Assembly: GCF_010122465.1 (NCBI RefSeq) | Contig: NZ_WLZY01000001.1 | Coordinates: 1,149,010-1,213,009 of the forward strand | Length of the DNA stretch: 64,000 nucleotides | Direction of reading: 5' to 3' | Origin: Phytoactinopolyspora mesophila | Lineage (GTDB): Bacteria > Actinomycetota > Actinomycetes > Jiangellales > Jiangellaceae | In this document: positions 9,092-17,493 of the stretch, in pieces | Layout of the letters: every line of letters starts with the position of its first letter | Position numbering within the stretch: position 1 is the first letter of the stretch | Made by a program: the position numbers and the translations under genes | Notes under the pieces: model-generated | The model's input: only the letters and a program-made list of their open reading frames with translations | Told to the model about the DNA's origin: nothing | Databases searched by the model: none

Positions 9092-9891
9092 GCGGCCTCC
9101 TCACGCACCGACGGATGCCAGCTGAGGACGGCGTTCTCCAGCCGGCGCATCGCCAGGTTGATGACTACCCCGAGGAAGCCGGTGACCAGCGCCAGGGCGT
9201 AGACCGTCTCGACGTTGCCCGCGCTCTGGTTCGTGGCGATCAGATCGCCGATGCCGGGGGTCGAGACCACCAGCTCGATGGTGATGGCGACGACGAGCGC
9301 GATCGTGGCCGACAGCCGCACCCCGGTCATGAGATAGGGCAGCACGGTCGGCCAGACCACGTGGCGGGCTCGTCGGAACCACCGCAGCCCGTAGCTTCGC
9401 GCCGTTGCGTCGCCGACCGGATCGACGTCGGCCACGCCGGCGATCACGTGGATGAGGATCACCCAGAAGCAGGCCCAGACGACGACGAACACCGTGGCTG
9501 ATGGCCTGATGCTGAACAGCACGATGGCGATCGGGATGAGCGCCACCGACGGGATCGGGCGGAGGAACTCGATGGTCGACGACGTGTATCGCCGGACGAA
9601 CCGGCTGGAGCCGATCGCGAAGCCGAGCGCGATCCCTGCGACCAGGGAGAGGACGAGCCCGATCAGCCACGATCGCATCGTGTCAGCCGTCGCCCCCCAG
9701 AAGTCCGCGACGCCGAGAAGGCTGACGAACTCCACCGCGACGTCGCTGAAAGGAGGCAGGTAGGTGGCGTCGACCACCCCAGCTCGTGGCCCGACCTCCC
9801 AGACAGTGAGGAAGACGAGCACGCCGAGGGCGCCCAGCACCGGGGCCGGCCAGCGGGCTCGCGGCTTCGACCTGGATGGATCGCTATTCAT
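9088..9891 (-). CDS. ABC transporter permease, NitT/TauT family (2)
   Basis: A 267-residue membrane protein with several hydrophobic spans and the coupling loop GDATARSYGLRWFRRARHVVWPTVLP. The open frame continues upstream to 10176 but that part is antisense-like, arginine-rich sequence. The ATG at 9891 overlaps the binding-protein stop by ATGA and begins MNSDPSRSKPRARWPAPVLG just before the first span, so it is the better start. Confidence 0.88.
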   Translation of the reverse strand: MNSDPSRSKPRARWPAPVLGALGVLVFLTVWEVGPRAGVVDATYLPPFSDVAVEFVSLLGVADFWGATADTMRSWLIGLVLSLVAGIALGFAIGSSRFVRRYTSSTIEFLRPIPSVALIPIAIVLFSIRPSATVFVVVWACFWVILIHVIAGVADVDPVGDATARSYGLRWFRRARHVVWPTVLPYLMTGVRLSATIALVVAITIELVVSTPGIGDLIATNQSAGNVETVYALALVTGFLGVVINLAMRRLENAVLSWHPSVREEAA

Positions 9892-10940
9892 CGCTGCCAG
9901 ATCAGCGCTTCGAGATCGACGGGGTTCTGGACGTAGCCGAACTCGAGCGCGGCGTCGGCGAGCGGCTGGATGTACTCCACGTCCAGCGGCAGCTTCCCGT
10001 AGGAGCCGAGGCGGATCTCCGCCGCGAGGTCCTGATCGATGCCGGTGAAGTCGGCGATGGCCTCCCGGAGCAGATCGTCGTTGTCGAGGGCGAACTGGTT
10101 CGCCTCCTCGAGCGCGTCGACGATGCGGCCGTAGTACTCCGGGTCCTCCTCGACCGCGGCACGGCTGGCGAACCATGCACCGGCGACGACGGCGCCGTCG
10201 TGCAGCAGTTCGTGCGGGTTGGCCACGGCCACGAAGCCTTCGGCCCGGCCGAGGGTGCCGAACGGTTCACCGGCGACAAAGGAGTCGATGGTGCCATTCG
10301 CCAGCGCGGCCGGCTGATCCGGCACGGGCAGCTCGACCCACTGGACCGCGTCCGGGTCGCCCCCTTCCCCGGCGACGGCGATCATCCCGAGCAGATGTGG
10401 GTACCCGCCGAGCGCGTTGACGGCGACCTGCCGGCCCTCCAGGTCCGCCGCGGACTCCAGACCGCTGTCCGGGAGCACGAGCAGGTCGTTGATGCCGTTC
10501 GCGGGGTCGTCGGCGGTGGCGCTCGCGGCGGCGATGACGACCAGGTCGATGCCCTGCTCCACGGCCTGGAAGACGGAGGTGATGCCGCCGTAGCCGATCT
10601 GGTAATCCCCGGACATGATGGCGGAGGTGATGTTGGGCGAGGCGCTGGCTGTCTCGATGGTCAGCTCGAGGCCGTGTGACTCGAAGATGCCCTGCTCCTG
10701 AGCCAGGGCGATGGGACCGGAGTCGGTCACCGGGATGACCCCTGCGGTCACCGGCGTCAGTTCACCCGAATCGCCCCCGGCGCCAGCGTCCTGGCCGCCA
10801 GCGTCAGCGCTGTCCGCGTTGTCCGCGCCGCCCGCGTCGCCCGCGTCGTCGCCCGCCTGTTCATCCCCGGAGCCGCAGGTGGCCAGGCCCAGGGCCAGGA
10901 CGGCCGCCAGGGCACCGGCACGCATCGGGATTCTTCTCAT
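9888..10940 (-). CDS. ABC substrate-binding lipoprotein, NitT/TauT (SsuA/ThiY-like)
   Basis: A 350-residue exported protein. The N terminus MRRIPMRAG is followed by a hydrophobic core and the lipobox LATC, then an Asp/Gly/Ala linker typical of actinobacterial lipoproteins. The NMT1-like body contains GLELTIETASASPN and a GDYQIGYGG loop. The ATG at 10940 has GGAGG 5 nt upstream; an in-frame ATG at 10952 would place that ribosome site inside the gene. It is the first gene of the importer and follows the ADH by 42 bp. Confidence 0.9.
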   Translation of the reverse strand: MRRIPMRAGALAAVLALGLATCGSGDEQAGDDAGDAGGADNADSADAGGQDAGAGGDSGELTPVTAGVIPVTDSGPIALAQEQGIFESHGLELTIETASASPNITSAIMSGDYQIGYGGITSVFQAVEQGIDLVVIAAASATADDPANGINDLLVLPDSGLESAADLEGRQVAVNALGGYPHLLGMIAVAGEGGDPDAVQWVELPVPDQPAALANGTIDSFVAGEPFGTLGRAEGFVAVANPHELLHDGAVVAGAWFASRAAVEEDPEYYGRIVDALEEANQFALDNDDLLREAIADFTGIDQDLAAEIRLGSYGKLPLDVEYIQPLADAALEFGYVQNPVDLEALIWQR

Positions 10941-10982
10941 AACTGCCTCCATCGCCAGCGCTGCGGGTAGTGGGATCGGGGA

Positions 10983-12098
10983 TCACGCGTGGATGATCAC
11001 GCCGCGGATGTTTCGTCCTTCGTCCAGGTCCTGGTACCCCTGGTTGATCTCGTCGAGGGTGTAACGGCGGGTGATGAGCTCGTCCAGCTTGAGCCGACCG
11101 TCGCGGTAGAGCCCGAGCAGCCGGGGGATGTCCTGCAGCGGATTGGACGCGCCGAAGACGTGGCCCTGGACCCGGCGCTGGTAACCGACAAGGGAGCCGT
11201 TGGCCGAGAGCCGGACATGGTCCTCGCCCGTCTGGCCGACCGAGGTGATGGTGACTTGCCCGCCCTTGCCGACGATCTCGACGGCCTGGGAGACGACGTC
11301 GTCGGCGAGGACGCCGACGGTGACGATCGCGTGGTCGGCCAGCTGTCCCCAGGTCAGGTCGACGACGGCGTCGTGTGCCTCTCGCGCCGTCGCGAAGGTG
11401 TGGGTGGCGCCGAACGCCACGGCACTGTCCCGCTTGAAGGCCACCGGGTCGACGACGACCACACGGCGGGCCCCTGCCATCGCGGCGCCCTGTACGGCGT
11501 TCATGCCCACGCCGCCGGCGCCGTAGACCACGACGGTGTCGCCAGGCGCGACGCGGGCCACGTTCACCGCTGAACCCCACCCGGTGGGAACACCGCATCC
11601 GGTCAGGGCCGCGACCTCGAAGGGGATGTCGTCGTCGACCTTGACGCAGGAGTTCTGCGAGACGACGGTTCGCTCCGCGAAGGTGCCGAGCATGCAGAAT
11701 CCGCCGTAGTCGTTGCCCTCGTCGTCGTGGAATCGTACGGTTCCGTCGCTCAGTAGGCCGGTTTGCATCTGCGCGCCCTCGTCGCAGAGGTTCTGCCGGC
11801 CACTCGAGCAGTACCGGCATGTGGTGCAGGCCGGGATGAAGGAGCAGACGACCCGATCGCCGGTGGCGACGCGGGTGACGCCCGGCCCGACCGCCTCTAC
11901 GACGCCCGCACCTTCATGACCACCGACCATGGGGAGGCGGCCGCTGCTGTGACCGGTCCGGATGTGCTCGTCGGAGTGGCACAGACCGGACACGGCGAAC
12001 TTGATCCGTACCTCGCCGCTGCGGGGGTCGTCGAGCTCCAGGTCGGTGACCTCCCAGGGTTTGCCCGGTTCCCGGACCACCGCTGCTCGTGTTCTCAT
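10983..12098 (-). CDS. NDMA-dependent (mycofactocin-associated) alcohol dehydrogenase 1
   Basis: A 371-residue zinc-dependent MDR enzyme of the Rxyl_3153/MSMEG type. It has catalytic zinc ligands C40, H61 and E62 (GGHEG), structural zinc cysteines C91, C94, C97 and C105, and the family hallmarks GYQRRVQGHVFG and ITRRYTLDEINQGYQDL. These enzymes hold NAD tightly and recycle it through mycofactocin rather than by exchange. The ATG at 12098 has AAGGAG about 8 nt upstream; the open frame back to 12497 is antisense of the ALDH gene. Its placement beside an ALDH (31-bp gap) suggests alcohol to aldehyde to acid oxidation. Confidence 0.9.
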   Translation of the reverse strand: MRTRAAVVREPGKPWEVTDLELDDPRSGEVRIKFAVSGLCHSDEHIRTGHSSGRLPMVGGHEGAGVVEAVGPGVTRVATGDRVVCSFIPACTTCRYCSSGRQNLCDEGAQMQTGLLSDGTVRFHDDEGNDYGGFCMLGTFAERTVVSQNSCVKVDDDIPFEVAALTGCGVPTGWGSAVNVARVAPGDTVVVYGAGGVGMNAVQGAAMAGARRVVVVDPVAFKRDSAVAFGATHTFATAREAHDAVVDLTWGQLADHAIVTVGVLADDVVSQAVEIVGKGGQVTITSVGQTGEDHVRLSANGSLVGYQRRVQGHVFGASNPLQDIPRLLGLYRDGRLKLDELITRRYTLDEINQGYQDLDEGRNIRGVIIHA

Positions 12099-12129
12099 GC
12101 GCAGGTTCTCCTTGGTAGGCGGGGCCGGG

Positions 12130-13578
12130 TCAGCTGAGAGTCTTGAGATAGACGGCCTTGGGCTCGGTGTAGAACTCGCGAGAATGGTCTCCGCCCTCGC
12201 GGCCGATTCCCGACTCCTTGAAGCCCCCGAACGGGGCGCGGCGGTCGCGGACGGCGAAGGTGTTGACCCAGAAATTGCCGGCGCGGACTTCGCGAGCGGT
12301 GCGCTGAGCTGTCTCCAGGCTCTGGGTCCAGAGCATGCCGGCGAGACCGTACGGGGTGTCGTTCGCGATGCGGATGGCCTCGTCGAGGTCGTCGAACGGC
12401 ATGACGGCCAGCACCGGACCGAAGATCTCCTCGCGGACGCAGCGCATGGAGTTGTCGACGTCGGCCAGCACCGTCGGCTCGACGTAGTTCCCGGCATCCA
12501 GTTCGGGCGCGCTGGGACGCCCGCCGCCGAGCAGTACTGTGGCGCCTTCCTGGCGGGCTATGTCGATGTAGCCCACCACTCGCTCGTACTGCTCGGTGGA
12601 GACCAGCGGGCCGAGTCTGGTCTTCGGGTCCAGCGGATCGCCAGGTGCCCAGGACCGTGCCTCGGCGAGGAGCCTTTCCAGGTACTCGTCGTAGATGCTG
12701 CGGTGGACCAGCGCGCGGGAGCCCGCGACGCAGATCTGGCCCGCGTTGTTGAAGGCTGCCAGCGCGGAGCCGGGGACGGCCTGGTCAAGATCGGCGTCGG
12801 CACAGACGATGTTGGCGGATTTGCCACCCAGCTCGAGCGAGAGCCGTTTGAGGGTGGAGGAGCCCGCGGCCATGAGGGCTTTCCCGGTTGCCGAGGCGCC
12901 GGTGAAGGCCACGCCGTCCACGTCGGGGTGGCGCACCAGGGCCTCGCCCACCGAACCGGGGCCGAATCCGTGCACGACGTTGACGACCCCGTCCGGCACG
13001 CCCGCGTCGCGGCAGATCTCCGCCAGGACGGTCGCGGTGACCGGACTCTGCTCGGCGGGTTTCATGACGACCGTGCAGCCGAAAGCCAGGGCGGGGGCCA
13101 GCTTCCAGGCCATCGCCAGCAGCGGCTGGTTCCAGGGGGCGATGGCGGCAACCACCCCGAGCGGCTCGCGTGCGGTGTACGACAGGACGCCGAGCTCCGG
13201 CCGGTGGTAGGCCTCGTCGCTCACGTTCTCCGCCCAAGCCCCGAAGAAGCGCATCACCTCGGCGGACTTGGGCACCGTGATCGCCGCGGTGTCCGAGATG
13301 GGCGCGCCCATGTCCCGGGTGTCCAGCTCGGCGAGCTCATCCGCTCTGGCGTCGATGGCGTCGGCGATCCGGTCCAGCATGAACCGGCGCTGTTGCACCG
13401 GCGTCCGCGACCAGCTCCCGAACGCGCGCCGCGCGGCACCGACAGCCTGGTCGACCTCGCCGGCACCGCCCAGCGCCACCGTCGCGACCACCGTGTTGTC
13501 GATAGGCGTGACGTCGTCGAAGATCTGCCCGTCTGCCGAGTCGACAAGGTGGCCGTCGATCAGGTGGCGAATATGCAT
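12130..13578 (-). CDS. Aldehyde dehydrogenase (NAD(P)+), ALDH superfamily 1
   Basis: A 482-residue ALDH of normal length. It has cofactor motif APWNQP (148-152), FTGASATG, general base E249 in LELGGK and nucleophile C283 in GQICVAGS. The ATG at 13578 has GGAGGT 7 nt upstream; upstream frame to 13725 lacks such a site and covers the promoter. The N terminus MHIRHLIDGHLVD resembles hydroxymuconic-semialdehyde-type dehydrogenases, but substrate assignment is not possible. This is the first gene of the operon running to 1498, and the promoter with the shared operator lies just upstream (13643-13693). Confidence 0.9.
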   Translation of the reverse strand: MHIRHLIDGHLVDSADGQIFDDVTPIDNTVVATVALGGAGEVDQAVGAARRAFGSWSRTPVQQRRFMLDRIADAIDARADELAELDTRDMGAPISDTAAITVPKSAEVMRFFGAWAENVSDEAYHRPELGVLSYTAREPLGVVAAIAPWNQPLLAMAWKLAPALAFGCTVVMKPAEQSPVTATVLAEICRDAGVPDGVVNVVHGFGPGSVGEALVRHPDVDGVAFTGASATGKALMAAGSSTLKRLSLELGGKSANIVCADADLDQAVPGSALAAFNNAGQICVAGSRALVHRSIYDEYLERLLAEARSWAPGDPLDPKTRLGPLVSTEQYERVVGYIDIARQEGATVLLGGGRPSAPELDAGNYVEPTVLADVDNSMRCVREEIFGPVLAVMPFDDLDEAIRIANDTPYGLAGMLWTQSLETAQRTAREVRAGNFWVNTFAVRDRRAPFGGFKESGIGREGGDHSREFYTEPKAVYLKTLS

Positions 13579-13642
13579 CCCGTGACCTCCACATCGAGGC
13601 TGACCAGTTGGTGAGCCGATGGTTGCTCGTGCACTGCGAAGC

Positions 13643-13693
13643 ACTCTCGCCGGGAAAGCACTCCACAACAAGGCCGTCTCCCGATGTGTGGAA
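13643..13693 (-). promoter_or_regulatory. Predicted promoter with shared operator, unit 13578-1498
   Basis: Operator TCCCGATGTGTGGAA is at 13679-13693. On the minus strand 7 nt follow, then TTGTTG (13671-13666), a 17-nt spacer and GAGAGT (13648-13643). The core is strikingly similar to the promoter at 16576-16626. Predicted transcription starts near 13636, about 58 nt before the ALDH ATG. Confidence 0.65.
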
Positions 13694-13728
13694 GGGGGCA
13701 GAGCACGCGGATTCAAGCCGCCCACATG

Positions 13729-14529
13729 TCAACGGTTGCGCAGCCCGTAAACGGACTCATGCCACGGGATGAAGAAGCGCTTGAGTTCGTTGACGATGAG
13801 GAAGAGCACCAAGCCCATGATCGACAACAGCAGGATCAGCGCGAACGTACGCGCGGCGTCGAGCGAGTTCATCGCCGAAACCACCATGAACCCCAGGCCT
13901 TGATTGCCGCCGAGATACTCGCCGACGATCGCGCCGGTAGTCGCCAGCACGATTCCCACCTCCATGCCCGCGAACAGGTAGGGCATCAGGCTGCGCATCT
14001 CCAGCTGGGTGAACGTCTGGCGTCGCGTCGCGTTCAGGCTCCGCATCACCTCGCGCTGCCCCTGCTCCACCGAACGGACCCCGAGCAGCACGTTCAGCAT
14101 GACCGGGAAGAACGCCAGAATGGTCGCGAGCAGGATCTTCGAGGTCATTCCGAAGCCGAACCAGATGATGAAGAGCGGCACGAACGCCACCTTCGGAGCG
14201 ACCTGGCTGATGATGATCAAGGGGCGGACGCTGACCTCGAGCCACGGGATCTTTCCGAGAACCACCCCGACCAGAATGCCGCTGGCCACGGCCAGGAGGA
14301 ATCCGACGACGATCTCGATGAGGGTTACCTGAGCGGCGGCCCATGTGCCGGCCTCGCCGAGCAGTGTCAGCAGCGCCTCGCCGACTTCCAGCGGCGGCGG
14401 GAAGATGAACGGGTTGACCTCGCCCACCGTCACGGCGACGTGCCAGCCCACGATGATCGCGACGGCAAGTGCCGGGGTGACGATCCACGGCAGCAGTTTC
14501 AATCGGTTCTTGGACACGTCACTCGTCAC
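13729..14529 (-). CDS. ABC transporter permease, NitT/TauT family (second importer)
   Basis: A 266-residue integral membrane protein with several clear hydrophobic spans (for example near TPALAVAIIVGWHVAVTV and ALILLLSIMGLVLFLI). The coupling segment is around RSLNATRRQTFTQLEMRSLMP. It lies 3 bp downstream of its ATPase gene. With 14533-15363 and 15461-16522 it forms a three-gene importer with a single permease type, presumably a homodimer. It is separate from the importer at 7411-10940. Confidence 0.88.
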   Translation of the reverse strand: MTSDVSKNRLKLLPWIVTPALAVAIIVGWHVAVTVGEVNPFIFPPPLEVGEALLTLLGEAGTWAAAQVTLIEIVVGFLLAVASGILVGVVLGKIPWLEVSVRPLIIISQVAPKVAFVPLFIIWFGFGMTSKILLATILAFFPVMLNVLLGVRSVEQGQREVMRSLNATRRQTFTQLEMRSLMPYLFAGMEVGIVLATTGAIVGEYLGGNQGLGFMVVSAMNSLDAARTFALILLLSIMGLVLFLIVNELKRFFIPWHESVYGLRNR

Positions 14530-14532
14530 TCC

Positions 14533-15363
14533 TCACTCATCCTCGTCCAGTTCCACCCGCAGCGCCCGGACCACCTCGTTGAACTCCGTGGTGGTCTGTA
14601 GATTGACGTCACGGGGTTTGTCGAAGCCCACCGGCAGAATCTTGTTGATCCGCCCGGGCCGCGGCGTCATCTGAACGACACGATCGGCGAGGAACACCGC
14701 TTCCGGGATGTCGTGGGTCACGAACACCACCGTCGACGCGGTCTCGAGCACGATGCGCTGCAGTTCGAGGTTCATCCGCTCGCGGGTCAGCGCGTCCAGC
14801 GCGCCGAACGGCTCGTCCATCAGCAGCAGTTCGGGCTCGGTGCTCAGCGCCCGGGCGATAGCCGCGCGCTGTCGCATCCCGCCGGAGAGTTCCCGTGGAT
14901 ATGAGCGTTCGAACCCGGTCAGGCCCACCAGTTCGGCGAGCTCTTCCGCGCGTGCGCGACGTGCCGCCTTCCCGGCGCCACGCAGCTTGAGCGGCAGCGC
15001 GATGTTGTCGATGACGTTGAACCACGGGAACAGGTTCGCCTCCTGGAAGACGAAGCCGAGCTTCGTCACGGCGGAGGAGTCGACTCGCTGATCACTCCAC
15101 AACGCCTTCCCGTCGACCTCGATGGTGCCCGTGGTCGGGGACAACAGTCCGCCGATCGCCCGCAGCAGCGTGGTCTTGCCGCATCCCGACCGTCCGATCA
15201 GGGCGACGAATTCGCCGCGCTGAATCGTCAGGTTGATGCCGGACACGGCATGTGTCACGCCGTTTCGGGTGTGGAAGTCCCGGCCGACGTCGGTGATGCT
15301 GAGCCGTGGCGTCTCCGCTCCGGCATCGCGCACGGCTAACCCTGCCGTCGTGTCTTCACGCAT
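14533..15363 (-). CDS. ABC transporter ATPase, NitT/TauT family (second importer)
   Basis: A 276-residue ATPase with Walker A GRSGCGKTT, signature LSGGMRQR, Walker B LLLMDEPFGALD and VTHDIPEA. The ATG at 15363 is preceded by GAGAGGTGG; the longer frame to 15522 adds a proline/arginine-rich stretch without a better site. It powers the permease at 13729-14529. Confidence 0.92.
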   Translation of the reverse strand: MREDTTAGLAVRDAGAETPRLSITDVGRDFHTRNGVTHAVSGINLTIQRGEFVALIGRSGCGKTTLLRAIGGLLSPTTGTIEVDGKALWSDQRVDSSAVTKLGFVFQEANLFPWFNVIDNIALPLKLRGAGKAARRARAEELAELVGLTGFERSYPRELSGGMRQRAAIARALSTEPELLLMDEPFGALDALTRERMNLELQRIVLETASTVVFVTHDIPEAVFLADRVVQMTPRPGRINKILPVGFDKPRDVNLQTTTEFNEVVRALRVELDEDE

Positions 15364-15460
15364 TGGGTTTCTGCCACCTCTCTTCGAACTGACCACCACG
15401 TCCGCGCGCGGAGCCGGATTCACAGACCACTCGGCGACCTGGTGCCCTGCGTGGGACGTC

Positions 15461-16522
15461 TCATGGCACGTAGTCGTTGGTGATCCAGCTCTGGGGGTCG
15501 GCGCCGCCCTCGAGGAGACCACCGTCGGTGAGGATGTCGTACGCCTCCTGGAACCGGTCGGGGTCGTTGTGCATCATCGGCGTGCCGGAGTCGTCCATCC
15601 AGGTCTGCGTCGTGTAGATCTCCAGCGCTGCTCGTGCGGTCTCGTCGTCGAACAGGGCCGGGAAGTCCCAGTCTTCGCTGTCGCGGAGGATGCGCAGCGT
15701 CTCGTCGAAATCGTTCTCCCGGTCGTCGACCATGAACTGAGCGGCATCTGCCATCGCCGCGAGGAAGGCCTCGACGGTCTCGGGGTCGTTCTCGATGTTG
15801 TCCGGGGTGGTGAAGAACAGCTGCAGGTCAGGTGTGACGTCGAGCCCCGCGGTACTGACCTCTGCGTCGTCGTTCTGCAGGTCGAGGGTGAGCCCGGTGT
15901 CGAGGCTGACGATGTACCCGGCGAGTTCACCGCGCCGCACCAGCTCGTACGTCGCACCGGTCACGGGGACGGCCTGGCGTTCGACAGCGGCGAGTTCGAC
16001 GTTCTCGTGCTGGAGTGCCAGGTCCAGCATCCGCTCGCTGGTACCGCCGACGGAGCCCATGCCGATGGCCTTGCCGGCCATGTCCGCGGGCCCGTGCACG
16101 GGGTCGCTATCGGTGGAGACGATCCGCAGGTTGGTCTGCCTCGACATAGTGCCCACGCCGACAATGGGCTGGCCCTGTTCCATCGCCGGCATGATGTCGA
16201 TGGTGCTGGCCCGGGTGATGAACGCCGCACCGCCGACCACCGACTGAATCGCGGCCGGGGTTCCTTGGACCGGCTCGAGGGTGACGTCGAGGCCGTGCTC
16301 CTCGAAATAGCCACCGGAGTAGGCCATCATCTCGGGGCCGAATGTGAACGACTCCAGCGGCAGGAACGTCACCACGGTGATCGGTGTCAGCTCTCCCCCG
16401 TCGCCGCCCTGCTCATCTCCATCGTTCGACGAGCAAGCGCTCAGGGAGAGCGCACCGGCCGAGATCGCCGCTGTTATCCGCGCTGCGCGCCTCCTACGGC
16501 GCCCGGTCTGTGCTGTGAACAT
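15461..16522 (-). CDS. ABC substrate-binding lipoprotein, NitT/TauT family (second importer)
   Basis: A 353-residue exported lipoprotein. A basic N terminus (TGRRRRRAARI) precedes a hydrophobic core and lipobox LSAC, followed by a Gly/Asp linker. The NMT1-like fold is recognisable (YFEEHGLDVTLEPVQGTPAAIQSVVGG). The ATG at 16522 has GGGAG 8 nt upstream. It is the first gene of the second importer, with the shared operator about 90 bp upstream. Its ligand pocket is too diverged from the SBP at 9888-10940 to assume the same substrate. Confidence 0.88.
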   Translation of the reverse strand: MFTAQTGRRRRRAARITAAISAGALSLSACSSNDGDEQGGDGGELTPITVVTFLPLESFTFGPEMMAYSGGYFEEHGLDVTLEPVQGTPAAIQSVVGGAAFITRASTIDIMPAMEQGQPIVGVGTMSRQTNLRIVSTDSDPVHGPADMAGKAIGMGSVGGTSERMLDLALQHENVELAAVERQAVPVTGATYELVRRGELAGYIVSLDTGLTLDLQNDDAEVSTAGLDVTPDLQLFFTTPDNIENDPETVEAFLAAMADAAQFMVDDRENDFDETLRILRDSEDWDFPALFDDETARAALEIYTTQTWMDDSGTPMMHNDPDRFQEAYDILTDGGLLEGGADPQSWITNDYVP

Positions 16523-16575
16523 GTCATCGACTCCCGTGTCGGACAGGCCGTCGCATCGAAGACGGAGTACGCAGC

Positions 16576-16626
16576 ACTCTTGCCCAGACAAACACTGCCA
16601 ACAAGGCAGGCTTCCGGTATGCGGGA
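16576..16626 (-). promoter_or_regulatory. Predicted promoter with shared operator, second importer
   Basis: Operator TTCCGGTATGCGGGA is at 16612-16626. On the minus strand come 7 nt, TTGTTG (16604-16599), 17 nt and AAGAGT (16581-16576). The predicted start is about 47 nt before the ATG at 16522. Confidence 0.65.
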
Positions 16627-16883
16627 GGCGCCGGGACGCGTGTCCTGAATGGCAGGAATCTGACTCAGGACATGATTACCTCGCCGAGCAGACCTTCGGA
16701 GGCGGACGAGCCGGAACGGGATTCGATCGGCGGCAAATCGAGATCGGATCTCCGGTAAACAAGAATCACTGGCCGGCGAATCTGATATCGCGGCACACAC
16801 TCACTCAGCTGCGTCAGGTCGACACTGCTCGCGGCTGTGCGATTCGGGATCGCCTCGTGGCTCAACCCCCGCAAGACGTCGTT

Positions 16884-16915
16884 GGTGTCGCGGACGCCGG
16901 CCTCTGGCCGACACC
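16884..16915 (-). terminator. Possible hairpin terminator after mftB
   Basis: GGTGTCG at 16884-16890 pairs with CGACACC at 16909-16915, with a smaller GCC/GGC pairing inside. It starts about 40 nt after the mftB stop. There is no T-run, so this is only a candidate. Confidence 0.3.
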
Positions 16916-16956
16916 AGACGCGAGGATCAGGCCGGGATCGGCGTCTCCCGCGCAAC

Positions 16957-17235
16957 TCAGGAGGAGCCGCGCCGGACGACCATCTTCGAGTCCACGAGCG
17001 TGCCCACCGCGCCGATGTATTTCTCGGCGGCGGCGGGGGTGACACCGGCGGCTTCGACGGCGGCCCGGGCGCTGGGCTGCTCGTCGAGCGAGCGCACGAT
17101 CTCCAGGAGCGTGCGGTCCTTGAGGAACGACAGTTTACGGGTGCCGAAGTGGTACAGAAGCGCCCCGAAGGGCTCGGGGCGCACCGCGACCTGCGGGTGC
17201 AGAGACCAGGCGTGATCCGGGTCGAAGTCAGCCAC
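16957..17235 (-). CDS. mftB: Mycofactocin precursor-peptide chaperone MftB
   Basis: A 92-residue PqqD-like protein that, in the known pathway, binds the MftA leader and presents the peptide to the radical-SAM enzyme MftC. The core around RPEPFGALLYHFGTRKLSFLKD is strongly diagnostic of MftB. The start is GTG at 17235, 21 nt after the mftA stop, with no strong ribosome site, so translation probably depends on mftA. It is the last mft gene on this strand; the expected mftC does not follow. Confidence 0.93.
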   Translation of the reverse strand: MADFDPDHAWSLHPQVAVRPEPFGALLYHFGTRKLSFLKDRTLLEIVRSLDEQPSARAAVEAAGVTPAAAEKYIGAVGTLVDSKMVVRRGSS

Positions 17236-17256
17236 GCAACACCGGCCGCGTGCGCA

Positions 17257-17373
17257 TCAGTAGACGCCGCACATGCCGTCGATCGAGACTTCTTCGATCA
17301 GCGCGTCCGCCTCGATCAGGCTCTGCGGCTCGGTCTCGTGCTCGGGTGTAGTGGGCTTCGCCTGGCCGCTCAT
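17257..17373 (-). CDS. mftA: Mycofactocin precursor peptide MftA
   Basis: A 38-residue peptide starting MSGQAKPTTPEHETEP and ending IEEVSIDGMCGVY. The C-terminal IDGMCGVY is the hallmark of MftA; the terminal Val-Tyr dipeptide is decarboxylated and cross-linked by MftC and becomes the redox cofactor mycofactocin. The ATG at 17373 has a strong AAGGAG 6 nt upstream. It is divergent from mftR across 120 bp containing a palindromic operator. It is short enough to be missed by ordinary gene calling. Confidence 0.97.
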   Translation of the reverse strand: MSGQAKPTTPEHETEPQSLIEADALIEEVSIDGMCGVY

Positions 17374-17462
17374 AAGATCTCCTTCTGTCGCGCACCACGT
17401 GCGTCGGCGGTGATGGACGATTGTCGGGCCTCGCGGTTCGAAGTAACGCGTACCATACTAAT

Positions 17463-17475
17463 GGCACTGAGTGCC
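17463..17475. promoter_or_regulatory. Candidate MftR operator in the mftA/mftR divergent region
   Basis: GGCACTGAGTGCC is a perfect palindrome around TGA. It lies 18 bp before the mftR ATG, directly after the -10-like CATACT (17454-17459). On the other strand TAGTAT next to it could serve mftA. A near-identical site, GGCACTTGGTGCC, occurs at 36344-36356. Confidence 0.6.
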
Positions 17476-17493
17476 GTATGGAAGGGTTGACGG

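Larger units (their letters stand above)
16523..16956. other. Non-coding region between mftB and the importer; mftC is absent
   Basis: In most actinobacteria the radical-SAM gene mftC follows mftB directly. Here the 434 bp downstream of mftB contain no CxxxCxxC radical-SAM signature in any frame I read. The right part has a GGTGTCG/CGACACC hairpin; the left part holds the importer promoter. The minus-strand open frame at 16665-17045 overlaps mftB and does not resemble MftC. Confidence 0.6.

Noticed and set aside
16665-17045. Minus-strand open frame after mftB as a remnant of mftC
   Set aside because: No radical-SAM CxxxCxxC motif and no similarity to MftC N termini; it overlaps mftB in another frame.
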